This document shows positions 1-8,234 of a DNA stretch of 64,000 nt, piece after piece. The stretch covers positions 6,227,001-6,291,000 of the forward strand of contig NC_016109.1 of the NCBI RefSeq assembly GCF_000269985.1. Reading direction: 5' to 3'. The position numbers were made by a program, and so were the translations under genes. Source of the stretch: Kitasatospora setae KM-6054. Its GTDB lineage: Bacteria; Actinomycetota; Actinomycetes; Streptomycetales; Streptomycetaceae. The notes below the pieces were generated by a model. It was not told the origin of the DNA. It ran no database searches and saw only the letters and a program-made list of their open reading frames with translations. How positions within the stretch are numbered: position 1 is the stretch's first letter; every line of letters begins with the position of its first letter.

Positions 1-1344
1 ACCGCCGGCGCCGCCGCCAAGCGCGGCCTGAGCGAGGCGGTCGTCCGCGACATCTCGGCGAAGAAGAACGAGTCCGAGTGGATGCTCGACCTCCGCCTCA
101 AGGGCCTCAAGCTGTTCGGCAAGAAGCCGATGCCGACCTGGGGCTCGGACCTGTCGGGCATCGACTTCGACAACATCAAGTACTTCGTGCGCTCGACCGA
201 GAAGCAGGCGGAGTCCTGGGAGGACCTGCCCGCCGACATCAAGGCGACCTACGACAAGCTCGGCATCCCGGAGGCGGAGAAGCAGCGCCTGGTGGCCGGC
301 GTCGCCGCCCAGTACGAGTCCGAGGTCGTCTACCACCAGATCCGCGAGGACCTGGAGGAGCAGGGCGTCATCTTCCTGGACACCGACACCGCGCTGAAGG
401 AGCACCCGGAGCTCTTCAAGGAGTACTTCGGCACCGTCATCCCGGCCGGCGACAACAAGTTCGCCGCGCTGAACACCGCGGTGTGGTCCGGCGGCTCGTT
501 CATCTACGTGCCCAAGGGCGTCAAGGTGGACATCCCGCTGCAGGCGTACTTCCGGATCAACACCGAGAACATGGGCCAGTTCGAGCGGACGCTGATCATC
601 GTCGACGAGGACGCCTACGTCCACTACGTCGAGGGCTGCACCGCGCCGATCTACTCCTCGGACTCGCTGCACTCCGCGGTCGTCGAGATCATCGTCAAGA
701 AGGGCGGCCGCTGCCGCTACACGACCATCCAGAACTGGTCGAACAACGTCTACAACCTGGTCACCAAGCGCGCCGTGGCGTACGAGGGCGCGACCATGGA
801 GTGGATCGACGGCAACATCGGCTCCAAGGTCACCATGAAGTACCCGGCCGTCTACCTGATGGGCGAGCACGCCAGGGGCGAGACCCTGTCGATCGCCTTC
901 GCGGGCGAGGGCCAGCACCAGGACGCCGGCGCGAAGATGGTCCACATGGCGCCGCACACCTCCTCGCACATCGTCTCCAAGTCGGTGGCCCGCGGCGGCG
1001 GCCGCACCTCCTACCGCGGCCTGATCGAGATCGGCGAGGGCTCGCACGGCGCCAAGTCGAACGTGCTGTGCGACGCGCTGCTGGTGGACACCGTCTCCCG
1101 CTCGGACACCTACCCGTACGTCGACGTCCGCGAGGACGACGTGTCGATGGGCCACGAGGCGACCGTCTCCAAGGTCTCCGAGGACCAGCTGTTCTACCTG
1201 ATGAGCCGCGGCCTGAGCGAGACCGAGGCGATGGCGATGATCGTGCGCGGCTTCGTCGAGCCGATCGCCCGCGAGCTGCCGATGGAGTACGCGCTGGAGC
1301 TGAACCGGCTGATCGAGCTGCAGATGGAGGGTTCGGTCGGCTGA
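1..1344 (+). CDS. sufB: SufB, Fe-S scaffold subunit (5' end cut by window)
   Basis: Scaffold subunit of the SufBCD complex, which builds Fe-S clusters in the cytosol. The reading frame is open from base 1, where it already encodes SufB sequence ([15 protein letters not shown]), so the gene starts outside the window; I estimate about 25 residues are missing. The 447 visible residues show the SufB core, including [17 protein letters not shown], and the conserved C-terminal stretch [11 protein letters not shown] followed by IVRGFVEPI, also found in SufD. It heads a same-strand series sufB-sufD-ferredoxin-sufC-sufS-sufU-MIP18 with tiny gaps or overlaps. In Streptomyces this operon usually follows a SufR-type repressor gene, which would lie upstream of the window. 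Identification is secure. Confidence 0.97.
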   Translation, partial: TAGAAAKRGLSEAVVRDISAKKNESEWMLDLRLKGLKLFGKKPMPTWGSDLSGIDFDNIKYFVRSTEKQAESWEDLPADIKATYDKLGIPEAEKQRLVAGVAAQYESEVVYHQIREDLEEQGVIFLDTDTALKEHPELFKEYFGTVIPAGDNKFAALNTAVWSGGSFIYVPKGVKVDIPLQAYFRINTENMGQFERTLIIVDEDAYVHYVEGCTAPIYSSDSLHSAVVEIIVKKGGRCRYTTIQNWSNNVYNLVTKRAVAYEGATMEWIDGNIGSKVTMKYPAVYLMGEHARGETLSIAFAGEGQHQDAGAKMVHMAPHTSSHIVSKSVARGGGRTSYRGLIEIGEGSHGAKSNVLCDALLVDTVSRSDTYPYVDVREDDVSMGHEATVSKVSEDQLFYLMSRGLSETEAMAMIVRGFVEPIARELPMEYALELNRLIELQMEGSVG

Positions 1345-1400
1345 CGCGCCGCCACCCCCGCCCCCCTCGACGATTCCGAAAGAGAGCAACACGAACAGCC

Positions 1401-2633
1401 ATGGCTGAGCAGAACACCCCCGGCTCCACCACCGCCGGCTCGATCGAGGTCGGCACCGCCGGCGCCGGCGAGCAGCTCGCCGGCCCGGGCACCGGGCGCG
1501 ACACCGTCCGGCAGCCGATCGACGCCCGGGTCGCCGTCAAGCCGTCCTTCGACGTCAACGACTTCCCGGTGCCCACCGGCCGCGAGGAGGACTGGCGGTT
1601 CACCCCGCTGCACCGCCTCGGCGGCCTGCACGACGGCACGGCGGCCGACGCCGCCAAGGGCGAGGACAAGATCGAGCTGGGCCTGCCGGAGGGCGTCACC
1701 TCCGAGCTGGTCGGCCGGGACGACGCCCGGGTCGGCAGGGCCGGCACCCCGGTGGACCGGGTCGCCGCGCAGGCCTTCAGCGCCTTCGAGCAGGCCCTGG
1801 TGGTGACCGTCCCCAAGGAGACGGTGCTCACCGAGCCGGTCCGGATCGACGTGCACGGTGAGGGCGGCACCGCCTTCGCCCACCTGGTGGTCGAGGTCAA
1901 GCCGTTCGCCGAGGCCGTCGTGGTGCTCAACCACACCGGCACCGGCACCCGGGCCGCCAACGTCGACCTGCTGGTCGGCGACGGCGCCAAGCTGACCTTC
2001 GTCTCCGTGCAGGACTGGGAGCGCGACGCCGTGCACGTCGCCCAGTGCAACGCGCTGGTCGGCCGGGACGCCTCGTTCAAGTCGGTGGTCGTCACCTTCG
2101 GCGGCGACGTGGTGCGCCTGCACCCCCGGGTCAACTACGCCGCCCCCGGCGGCGAGGCCGAGCTGTTCGGCCTGTACTTCGCGGACGCCGGGCAGCACCT
2201 GGAGCACCGCCTGGTGATCGACCACGACACCCCGCACTGCCGCTCCAACGTCGCCTACAAGGGCGCCCTCCAGGGCCAGGACGCGCACGCGGTGTGGATC
2301 GGCGACGTGCTGATCCGGGCCGCCGCGCTCGGCACCGACACCTACGAGCTCAACCGCAACCTGGTGCTCACCGACGGCGCCCGGGTCGACTCCGTCCCGA
2401 ACCTGGAGATCGAGACCGGCGAGATCGTCGGCGCCGGCCACGCCTCGGCGACCGGCCGCTTCGACGACGAGCAGCTGTTCTACCTGCAGTCCCGCGGCAT
2501 CCCGGCCGACGAGGCCCGCCGCCTGGTGGTGCGCGGCTTCTTCGCCGAGCTGGTCCAGCAGATCGGCGTCGCCGAGATCCAGGACCGGCTGCTGGAGAAG
2601 ATCGAGGCCGAGCTGGAAGAGACCGTGGCATGA
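1401..2633 (+). CDS. sufD: SufD, Fe-S cluster assembly protein
   Basis: SufB paralogue that pairs with SufB on the SufC ATPase. It is 410 residues from ATG 1401; earlier in-frame starts fall inside sufB and were rejected. The N-terminal 50 residues are low complexity, then REEDWRFTPL marks the SufD domain. The C-terminal core carries HCRSNVAYKGAL, SVPNLEIETGEIVGAGHAS and DEQLFYLQSRG, with the conserved His of the NLEI-(x)n-HAS region present. The stop overlaps the next gene as ATGA, implying translational coupling. The RBS is weak (GAAAGAGAG about 15 bases upstream), so the start is likely but not proven. Confidence 0.95.
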   Translation: MAEQNTPGSTTAGSIEVGTAGAGEQLAGPGTGRDTVRQPIDARVAVKPSFDVNDFPVPTGREEDWRFTPLHRLGGLHDGTAADAAKGEDKIELGLPEGVTSELVGRDDARVGRAGTPVDRVAAQAFSAFEQALVVTVPKETVLTEPVRIDVHGEGGTAFAHLVVEVKPFAEAVVVLNHTGTGTRAANVDLLVGDGAKLTFVSVQDWERDAVHVAQCNALVGRDASFKSVVVTFGGDVVRLHPRVNYAAPGGEAELFGLYFADAGQHLEHRLVIDHDTPHCRSNVAYKGALQGQDAHAVWIGDVLIRAAALGTDTYELNRNLVLTDGARVDSVPNLEIETGEIVGAGHASATGRFDDEQLFYLQSRGIPADEARRLVVRGFFAELVQQIGVAEIQDRLLEKIEAELEETVA

Positions 2634-2947
2634 GCTACGTCCGGGCCTGCGCGCTGAGCGCCCTGCAGGAGGACGTGCCCAAGAAGGTCGAGCTGAACGG
2701 CGTCCCGGTGGCCGTCGTCCGGACCGACGAGGGCGTGTTCGCCATCAACGACACCTGCTCGCACGCCAACGTCTCGCTGTCCGAGGGCGAGGTCGAGGAC
2801 TGCATGATCGAGTGCTGGCTGCACGGCTCCAGCTTCGACCTGCGCACCGGCAAGCCGTCCGGGCTGCCCGCGACCCGACCGGTCGCCGTCTACCCCGTAA
2901 AGATCGAAGGGGACGATGTGCTCGTCTCCGTCAACCAGGAGAACTGA
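2630..2947 (+). CDS. Rieske-type [2Fe-2S] ferredoxin of the SUF operon
   Basis: Small (105-residue) electron-transfer protein with a Rieske fold. The cluster-binding motif is visible as C-S-H (CSHANVSLS, about residues 42-44) and C-W-L-H (ECWLHGSSFD, about residues 62-65), giving the two-Cys, two-His ligand set. It resembles the small ferredoxin subunits of ring-hydroxylating dioxygenases (NirD/BphF type), and actinobacterial SUF operons regularly carry one here. ATG overlaps the sufD stop by four bases (ATGA), and sufC begins 7 bases downstream. By position it probably donates electrons to, or accepts a cluster from, the SUF machinery; that role is inference. Confidence 0.93.
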   Translation: MSYVRACALSALQEDVPKKVELNGVPVAVVRTDEGVFAINDTCSHANVSLSEGEVEDCMIECWLHGSSFDLRTGKPSGLPATRPVAVYPVKIEGDDVLVSVNQEN

Positions 2948-2954
2948 GTACCCC

Positions 2955-3719
2955 ATGGCAACGCTTGAAATCCGCGACCTGCACGTCTCCGTCAACGCTG
3001 AGGGCGGCCCGCGGGAGATCCTGCGCGGCGTCGACCTGACCGTCAAGCAGGGCGAGACCCACGCGATCATGGGCCCGAACGGCTCCGGCAAGTCGACCCT
3101 GGCCTACTCGCTGGCCGGCCACCCCAAGTACACCGTCACCGGCGGCCAGGTGCTGCTGGACGGCGAGGACGTGCTGGAGATGTCCGTCGACGAGCGCGCC
3201 CGGGCCGGCCTCTTCCTGGCCATGCAGTACCCGGTCGAGGTGCCCGGCGTCTCGGTCTCCAACTTCCTGCGCACCGCCGCCACCGCCGTCCGCGGCGAGG
3301 CCCCCAAGCTGCGGCTGTGGGTCAAGGAGGTCAAGGAGGCGATGGCCGCCCTCTCGATGGACCCGGCGTTCGCCGAGCGCAACGTCAACGAGGGCTTCTC
3401 CGGCGGCGAGAAGAAGCGCCACGAGATCCTCCAGCTGGAGCTGCTCAAGCCGAAGGTCGCGATCCTCGACGAGACCGACTCCGGCCTCGACGTCGACGCG
3501 CTGCGGATCGTCTCCGAGGGCATCAACCGGGTCCGCTCGACCGGCGAGGTCGGCACCCTGCTGGTCACCCACTACACCCGCATCCTGCGCTACATCAAGC
3601 CCGACCACGTGCACGTCTTCGCGGGCGGCAAGATCGTCGAGTCCGGCGGTGCCGAGCTCGCCGACAAGCTGGAGGAAGAGGGCTACGAGAGCTACGTGAA
3701 GGGCGGCGCTTCAGAGTGA
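2955..3719 (+). CDS. sufC: SufC, ATPase of the SufBCD complex
   Basis: ABC-type ATPase (254 residues) that energises SufB-SufD. Walker A GPNGSGKST lies at about residues 40-48, the signature is the SufC-typical FSGGEKKR, and Walker B plus the switch region read ILDETDSGLD, with the LDE(T/I)DSGLD form that separates SufC from importer ATPases. ATG 2955 gives the expected family length; an upstream in-frame start would overlap the ferredoxin. The TGA stop overlaps the GTG start of sufS (GTGA). Confidence 0.97.
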   Translation: MATLEIRDLHVSVNAEGGPREILRGVDLTVKQGETHAIMGPNGSGKSTLAYSLAGHPKYTVTGGQVLLDGEDVLEMSVDERARAGLFLAMQYPVEVPGVSVSNFLRTAATAVRGEAPKLRLWVKEVKEAMAALSMDPAFAERNVNEGFSGGEKKRHEILQLELLKPKVAILDETDSGLDVDALRIVSEGINRVRSTGEVGTLLVTHYTRILRYIKPDHVHVFAGGKIVESGGAELADKLEEEGYESYVKGGASE

Positions 3720-4978
3720 CCCACTCGCATCCGACCGGACTGCTGGACACCGACGCGATCCGCAAGGACTTCCCGATCCTGTCGCGGCAACTGCACGACG
3801 GGAAGCCCCTGGTCTACCTGGACAACGCGGCGACCTCGCAGAAGCCGCAGCAGGTGCTGGACGCGCTGAACGCCTACTACGAGCGGCACAACGCCAACGT
3901 CCACCGCGGCGTGCACGTGCTCGCCGAGGAGGCCACCGCGCTGTACGAGGGCGCCCGGGACAAGGTCGCGGCCTTCATCAACGCGCCCAGCCGCAACGAG
4001 GTGATCTTCACCAAGAACGCCTCCGAGTCGCTCAACCTGGTCGCCAACATGCTGGGCTGGGCCGAGGAGCCGTACCGGGTCGACGCCGACTCGGAGATCG
4101 TGATCACCGAGATGGAGCACCACTCCAACATCGTGCCGTGGCAGCTGCTCGCGCAGCGCACCGGCGCGAAGCTGAAGTGGTTCGGCCTGACCGACGACGG
4201 CCGGCTCGACCTGTCCAACATCGACGAGCTGATCACCGAGAAGACGAAGATCGTCTCGGTGACCCTGGTGTCGAACCTGCTGGGCACCGTCAACCCGGTG
4301 GACACCATCGTCCGCAAGGCCCAGTCGGTCGGCGCGCTGGTCGCCGTCGACGCCTCGCAGGCCGCCCCGCACGCCGTGCTCGACGTGCAGGCGCTGGAGG
4401 CCGACTTCGTCGCCTTCACCGGCCACAAGATGCTCGCCCCGACCGGCATCGGCGTGCTCTGGGGCAGGCAGGAACTGCTGGAGGACCTCCCGCCGTTCCT
4501 CGGCGGCGGCGAGATGATCGAGACCGTCACCATGGGCTCGTCCACCTACGCCCCCGCGCCGCACAAGTTCGAGGCGGGCACCCCGCCGATCGCCCAGGCC
4601 GTCGGCCTCGGCGCCGCCGTCGACTACCTGACGGCGATCGGCATGGAGCGCGTCGCCGCGCACGAGCACGCGATCACCGCGTACGCCATCGAGCGCCTCA
4701 ACGAGGTGCCCGACCTGCGGATCATCGGCCCGCGCACGGCCGTCGACCGCGGCGCCGCGATCTCCTTCACGCTCGGCGACATCCACCCGCACGACGTCGG
4801 ACAGGTCCTCGACGAACAGGGCATCGCCGTCCGGGTCGGCCACCACTGCGCGCGGCCGGTCTGCCTGCGGTACGGAATTCCGGCGACCACCAGGGCGTCG
4901 TTCTACCTGTACTCCACGCCCGGCGAGGTGGACGCGCTGATCGACGGCCTCCACCACGTCCGCAACTTCTTCGGCTGA
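3716..4978 (+). CDS. sufS: SufS, cysteine desulfurase
   Basis: PLP enzyme (420 residues) that takes sulfur from cysteine and passes persulfide to SufU. It has the group II (SufS) layout: PLP-binding lysine at about K238 in FTGHKMLAPTG, VDASQAAPH before it, and the catalytic cysteine at about C378 in RVGHHCARP. The start is GTG 3716, which overlaps the sufC stop; the protein then begins VTHSHPTGLL, as in homologues. Upstream in-frame codons lie inside sufC. The next gene, sufU, follows after 11 bases, matching the SufS-SufU relay of Gram-positive bacteria. Confidence 0.97.
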   Translation: MTHSHPTGLLDTDAIRKDFPILSRQLHDGKPLVYLDNAATSQKPQQVLDALNAYYERHNANVHRGVHVLAEEATALYEGARDKVAAFINAPSRNEVIFTKNASESLNLVANMLGWAEEPYRVDADSEIVITEMEHHSNIVPWQLLAQRTGAKLKWFGLTDDGRLDLSNIDELITEKTKIVSVTLVSNLLGTVNPVDTIVRKAQSVGALVAVDASQAAPHAVLDVQALEADFVAFTGHKMLAPTGIGVLWGRQELLEDLPPFLGGGEMIETVTMGSSTYAPAPHKFEAGTPPIAQAVGLGAAVDYLTAIGMERVAAHEHAITAYAIERLNEVPDLRIIGPRTAVDRGAAISFTLGDIHPHDVGQVLDEQGIAVRVGHHCARPVCLRYGIPATTRASFYLYSTPGEVDALIDGLHHVRNFFG

Positions 4979-4989
4979 GGACGGCTGAC

Positions 4990-5442
4990 ATGAAGCTCGA
5001 CTCGATGTACCAGGAGATCATCCTGGACCACTACCGCAACCCCCACGGCAAGGGGCTGCGGGACGGCGACGCCGAGGTGCACCACGTCAACCCGACCTGC
5101 GGCGACGAGATCACCCTGCGGGTGAAGCTCGACGGCGCGGTCGTCGCCGACGTCTCCTACGAGTCGCAGGGCTGTTCGATCAGCCAGGCCTCCGCCTCCG
5201 TGCTCAACGACCTGGTGGTCGGCAAGCCGGTCGGCGAGGCCCAGCGGGTCCAGGAAGCCTTCCTCGAACTGATGCAGAGCAAGGGCCAGGGCGAGGGCGA
5301 CGAGGACCTGCTGGAGGACGCCGTCGCCTTCGCCGGGGTCTCCAAGTACCCGGCCCGGGTCAAGTGCGCCCTGCTCAGCTGGATGGCCTGGAAGGACGCC
5401 ACCGCGAAGGCGCTCGGCGGCCAGCCCCCCCTCACCGACTGA
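4990..5442 (+). CDS. sufU: SufU, zinc-dependent sulfurtransferase
   Basis: IscU-like partner (150 residues) of SufS that accepts persulfide sulfur. Three conserved cysteines are visible: NPTCGDE, GCSISQAS and RVKCALLSW; with the Asp of the first motif they form the zinc/persulfide site in the SufU family. The GDGDE-type insertion between Cys2 and Cys3 (KGQGEGDEDLLED) distinguishes SufU from IscU. ATG 4990 starts 11 bases after sufS, within the SUF operon. Confidence 0.96.
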   Translation: MKLDSMYQEIILDHYRNPHGKGLRDGDAEVHHVNPTCGDEITLRVKLDGAVVADVSYESQGCSISQASASVLNDLVVGKPVGEAQRVQEAFLELMQSKGQGEGDEDLLEDAVAFAGVSKYPARVKCALLSWMAWKDATAKALGGQPPLTD

Positions 5443-5465
5443 CGCCCGTAAGGACACTGGACAAG

Positions 5466-5897
5466 ATGAGCGAGAACGAGACGGCCCAGGCCGTCGAGAC
5501 CGCCGACGCCGCGGTCGCGGAGGCCGCGGTCGGCGAGGCCGCGGTCGGTGAGGCTGCCGAGGCTCCCGGCGCGTTCACCAGCGCCGGGACGGTCTCCACC
5601 GAGGACCTCATGGAGGCCCTGATGGACGTCGTCGACCCCGAGCTGGGCATCGACGTCGTCAACCTCGGCCTGATCTACGGCCTGCACATCGACGAGGACG
5701 ACACCGCCACCGTCGACATGACGCTCACCTCGGCGGCCTGCCCGCTGACCGACGTCATCGAGGACCAGGCCCGCACCGCGACCGACGGCCTGGTCAAGGA
5801 CCTGCGGATCAACTGGGTCTGGATGCCGCCGTGGGGCCCCGACAAGATCACCGACGAGGGCCGCGACCAGCTCCGCGCGCTGGGCTTCAACGTCTGA
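5466..5897 (+). CDS. MIP18/DUF59-family Fe-S assembly factor (SufT-like)
   Basis: Last gene of the SUF operon, 143 residues. The N-terminal 40 residues are an acidic Ala/Glu/Val-rich extension with repeated AVGEAA units. The DUF59 domain follows: STEDLMEALMDVVDPELGIDVVNLGLIYG, then MTLTSAACPLTDVIEDQ with the conserved cysteine, then WMPPWGPDKITDEGR near the C-terminus. Relatives (PaaD, SufT, CIA2) help deliver or mature Fe-S clusters; the exact client is unknown. ATG 5466 sits 23 bases after sufU, and a strong hairpin follows the stop. Confidence 0.93.
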   Translation: MSENETAQAVETADAAVAEAAVGEAAVGEAAEAPGAFTSAGTVSTEDLMEALMDVVDPELGIDVVNLGLIYGLHIDEDDTATVDMTLTSAACPLTDVIEDQARTATDGLVKDLRINWVWMPPWGPDKITDEGRDQLRALGFNV

Positions 5898-5918
5898 GCG
5901 GTGGGCCGAGGCTGTGAG

Positions 5919-5950
5919 AAGGGGCGGGAACCTCCGGGTTCCCGCCCCTT
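5919..5950 (+). terminator. Intrinsic terminator closing the SUF operon
   Basis: Perfect 14-bp inverted repeat (AAGGGGCGGGAACC / GGTTCCCGCCCCTT) with the stable tetraloop TCCG, 21 bases after the last SUF stop codon. There is no clear T tract, which is usual for high-GC actinobacteria. Confidence 0.88.
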
Positions 5951-6015
5951 CCGCGTGCCACCGCGTCCGAGCGCGCGGGTTTTCGCGGCCCCGGGCCGAA
6001 CTACACTCCGGGACC

Positions 6016-6522
6016 ATGGATCTCGGGGCGGACGGCGGACCGCCGGACTGGGCCGCGATGGCCGAGCGGCACGAACGCGAGCGGAGGCGGCGCCGCCGGC
6101 TGCGGATCGCCGCGGCGCTGGCCGGCGCGGCCGTCCTGGCCGGTGCGGGCGGCGCGGTCGTGGCCGGCCGCACCGACGACCGGGCGGACGGCGGGCCGGC
6201 GGTGGCGCCGGTGACCCCGGTGGCGACCGCTGCGGCGGTATCGGAGGCGCTGCCCGCACCGGAGAGCGCGGAGCCCGCCGTCGCGACCACGTCCGCGTCC
6301 GTGACCGCTACCGCCGGGCCGGTGCCGGCCGAGAAGCGCTCCGGTGCCCGGCCGACGTCCGCGCCCGCCCGTACGCCGCGTCCGATCCCGCCGCCGTCCC
6401 CGGCCCCGGCTTCGGCTCCCGCTCCGGCCCCGACGCCGTCCGGCGACCTGTCGGGCGCGGACGTCGGTCGGGCGCTGGAGGTCGCCGACTCGGCGATGGG
6501 CCTGGTCCTCGGCTCCCGGTAG
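6016..6522 (+). CDS. Single-pass membrane protein with Pro/Ala-rich exterior
   Basis: Hypothetical protein of 168 residues. A basic cluster (ERERRRRRRLR, about residues 20-30) precedes one hydrophobic helix (IAAALAGAAVLAGAGG), giving an inside-out topology with a long Ala/Pro/Ser/Thr-rich outer segment and a short tail (DVGRALEVADSAMGLVLG). No catalytic motif is recognisable. The -10-like hexamer TACACT (6002-6007) ends only 8 bases before ATG 6016, so transcription may be leaderless. It converges on the MFS gene, with 9 bases between the two stops. Confidence 0.6.
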   Translation: MDLGADGGPPDWAAMAERHERERRRRRRLRIAAALAGAAVLAGAGGAVVAGRTDDRADGGPAVAPVTPVATAAAVSEALPAPESAEPAVATTSASVTATAGPVPAEKRSGARPTSAPARTPRPIPPPSPAPASAPAPAPTPSGDLSGADVGRALEVADSAMGLVLGSR

Positions 6523-6531
6523 GGCCGGGGG

Positions 6532-7860
6532 TCAGCGTCGGCGGCGGCGGAGGACGGTGGCGGCCAGGGCGAGGGCGGCGGTGGCGGCGGTGAGGGCGAA
6601 GGCGGTGACGGCGGGGAGGAGGCCGTAGGCGCGGACGAGGGCGCCGACGGCGATGATCGGGGCGGAGGAGCCCAGGTAGACGATCACCCAGAGGGCGGAG
6701 AGCTCGCTGCCCCGGCGGGCCGGGTCGAGGGCGGCGACGGCGGCGGTGAACAGGGAGCGGAAGGCGATGCCCTGGCAGGCGCCGGCCAGCACGCTGCCGA
6801 CGAAGAGCAGGACGGGGGTGCCGGTGGCGGCGGCCGCGGTGAGCAGGCCGAGGCCGGCGGCGAGGCCGGTCAGGCCGGCGGCGACCACCACCCGGTCGGA
6901 GGTGGGCGGGACGAGCAGCTGGACGGCCGCCGAGGAGCCGAGCAGCAGGGCGGCGACGGCCGCGCCCGCCATCGGCGAGGCGGTGTGCAGGAGGGTGGCG
7001 GAGAACGCCGGGGCGAGCGCCAGGTAGACGCCGAAGACCGCGTACGAGAGGAAGCCCGCGGCGGCGGCGAGCAGGAACTCGCGGCGTCCGGCCCGGGGCA
7101 GCCGGAGCCGGCGGGGCCGCAGGTGGGCCGGGGTGGTGACGCGCGGCGGCGAGGCCGCGGGCCGGACCGAGCCGGGCATCCGGGGGTGCACCAGGGCGAG
7201 CGGCACGCACAGCGCGAGCAGCGCGACGGCGTGCGGCAGGAACGGGCCGAGCAGCGGCTTCGCGTCGCTGGTGAGCGCGGCGCCGACCAGCGGGCCGAGG
7301 GCGACGCCGCCGGCCGAGCAGGCCAGGGTGAGCTTGGCGGCGAGGGTGGGCCGGTCGGGCAGCAGGTCGCCGAGGGCGGCGCCGGCCGCGCCGGTGGCGA
7401 GGCCGACCGCGACGCCCTGGACGGCCCGTCCGGCGGCCAGCTGCCAGAACGAGCCGGCGGTGGCGAACACCGCGTCGCCGGCGGCGGCCAGCGCGACGGC
7501 GGGCAGGATCAGGGCGCGCCGCCCGAGGTGGTCCGACCAGTGGCCGACCGCGGCCAGCACCGGGACCAGCGCGAACACGTACACCGTGAACAGGACGGTG
7601 GTGTCGAGCGGGTTCAGCCCGAGGCGCTGCTGGAGCACCGGGTAGAGCGGGGTGGCGAGGTTGGCGCCGATCAGCATCAGCAGCAGGGCGGCGGCCACCA
7701 GGCCGACGCGGACGCCGCGCAGCGCGTTCCAGCGGCTGATCGCGGCGAGCTGGAGCTGCTTGCGGGGCGCGAGTTCCAGCGGAAGCAGGGCCTCCGACAG
7801 TCGGCGGCCGGCGTACTGGGCGGTGCCCAGGCCGGGGCCGGCGGGGGAGAGGTCCGCCAT
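6532..7860 (-). CDS. MFS transporter (drug-efflux type)
   Basis: Integral membrane protein of 442 residues with about 12 hydrophobic segments, consistent with the major facilitator superfamily. The loop between helices 2 and 3 has a motif-A-like GHWSDHLGRR, and the second half begins after a basic Arg-rich central loop (HLRPRRLRLPRAGRRE). The layout resembles proton-driven multidrug pumps; the substrate cannot be read from sequence. The start is ATG 7860 with a good RBS (AGGAGA). It is divergent from the gene at 8235, with a 374-base intergenic region between them. Confidence 0.88.
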   Translation of the reverse strand: MADLSPAGPGLGTAQYAGRRLSEALLPLELAPRKQLQLAAISRWNALRGVRVGLVAAALLLMLIGANLATPLYPVLQQRLGLNPLDTTVLFTVYVFALVPVLAAVGHWSDHLGRRALILPAVALAAAGDAVFATAGSFWQLAAGRAVQGVAVGLATGAAGAALGDLLPDRPTLAAKLTLACSAGGVALGPLVGAALTSDAKPLLGPFLPHAVALLALCVPLALVHPRMPGSVRPAASPPRVTTPAHLRPRRLRLPRAGRREFLLAAAAGFLSYAVFGVYLALAPAFSATLLHTASPMAGAAVAALLLGSSAAVQLLVPPTSDRVVVAAGLTGLAAGLGLLTAAAATGTPVLLFVGSVLAGACQGIAFRSLFTAAVAALDPARRGSELSALWVIVYLGSSAPIIAVGALVRAYGLLPAVTAFALTAATAALALAATVLRRRRR

Positions 7861-8040
7861 GGCAGGGGTCTCCTGTGGCAAGGCACCACAGGGCGTCGCC
7901 GGACCAGGGTGGTGGCGGCGCGGCCCGGACGGTGCGGGTGTGCACGTGGTACGCGGAGACCGGAGCGCCGTCGCCCCGGTGTCCTCGGCGACGGCGCGGG
8001 GGTGGTGCGCGTCGCCCCCCGAAGGATACGTGCCGCCGGG

Positions 8041-8073
8041 CACTCGTTCGGACGCACCGCCCCACTCGTTCGG
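8041..8073. promoter_or_regulatory. Paired direct repeat CACTCGTTCGG in a divergent promoter region
   Basis: The 374-base gap 7861-8234 between divergent genes holds no gene. It contains CACTCGTTCGG at 8041 and again at 8063. The 22-base spacing is about two helical turns, as expected for a dimeric or cooperative DNA-binding protein. No binding protein can be assigned. Confidence 0.4.
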
Positions 8074-8234
8074 GCGGACGACCCCGCAGCTCAGGCGGAC
8101 GTCGGTGGCGGCCGATACGCTGGGTTGACGGGCCGACACGCACGGCCCGCGCCGCCGCTCCCCGCGTCCGCCGCCCCGGGCGGGCCGCCCTCCGGACGGC
8201 GGTGCCCTGCGACGCACCCGGGAGAACGCGCGCG

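Noticed and set aside
78-1400. Long open frame overlapping sufB in another phase and joined to sufD
   Set aside because: It is Arg/Pro/Gly-rich shadow sequence; only the part from ATG 1401 (sufD) matches a protein family.
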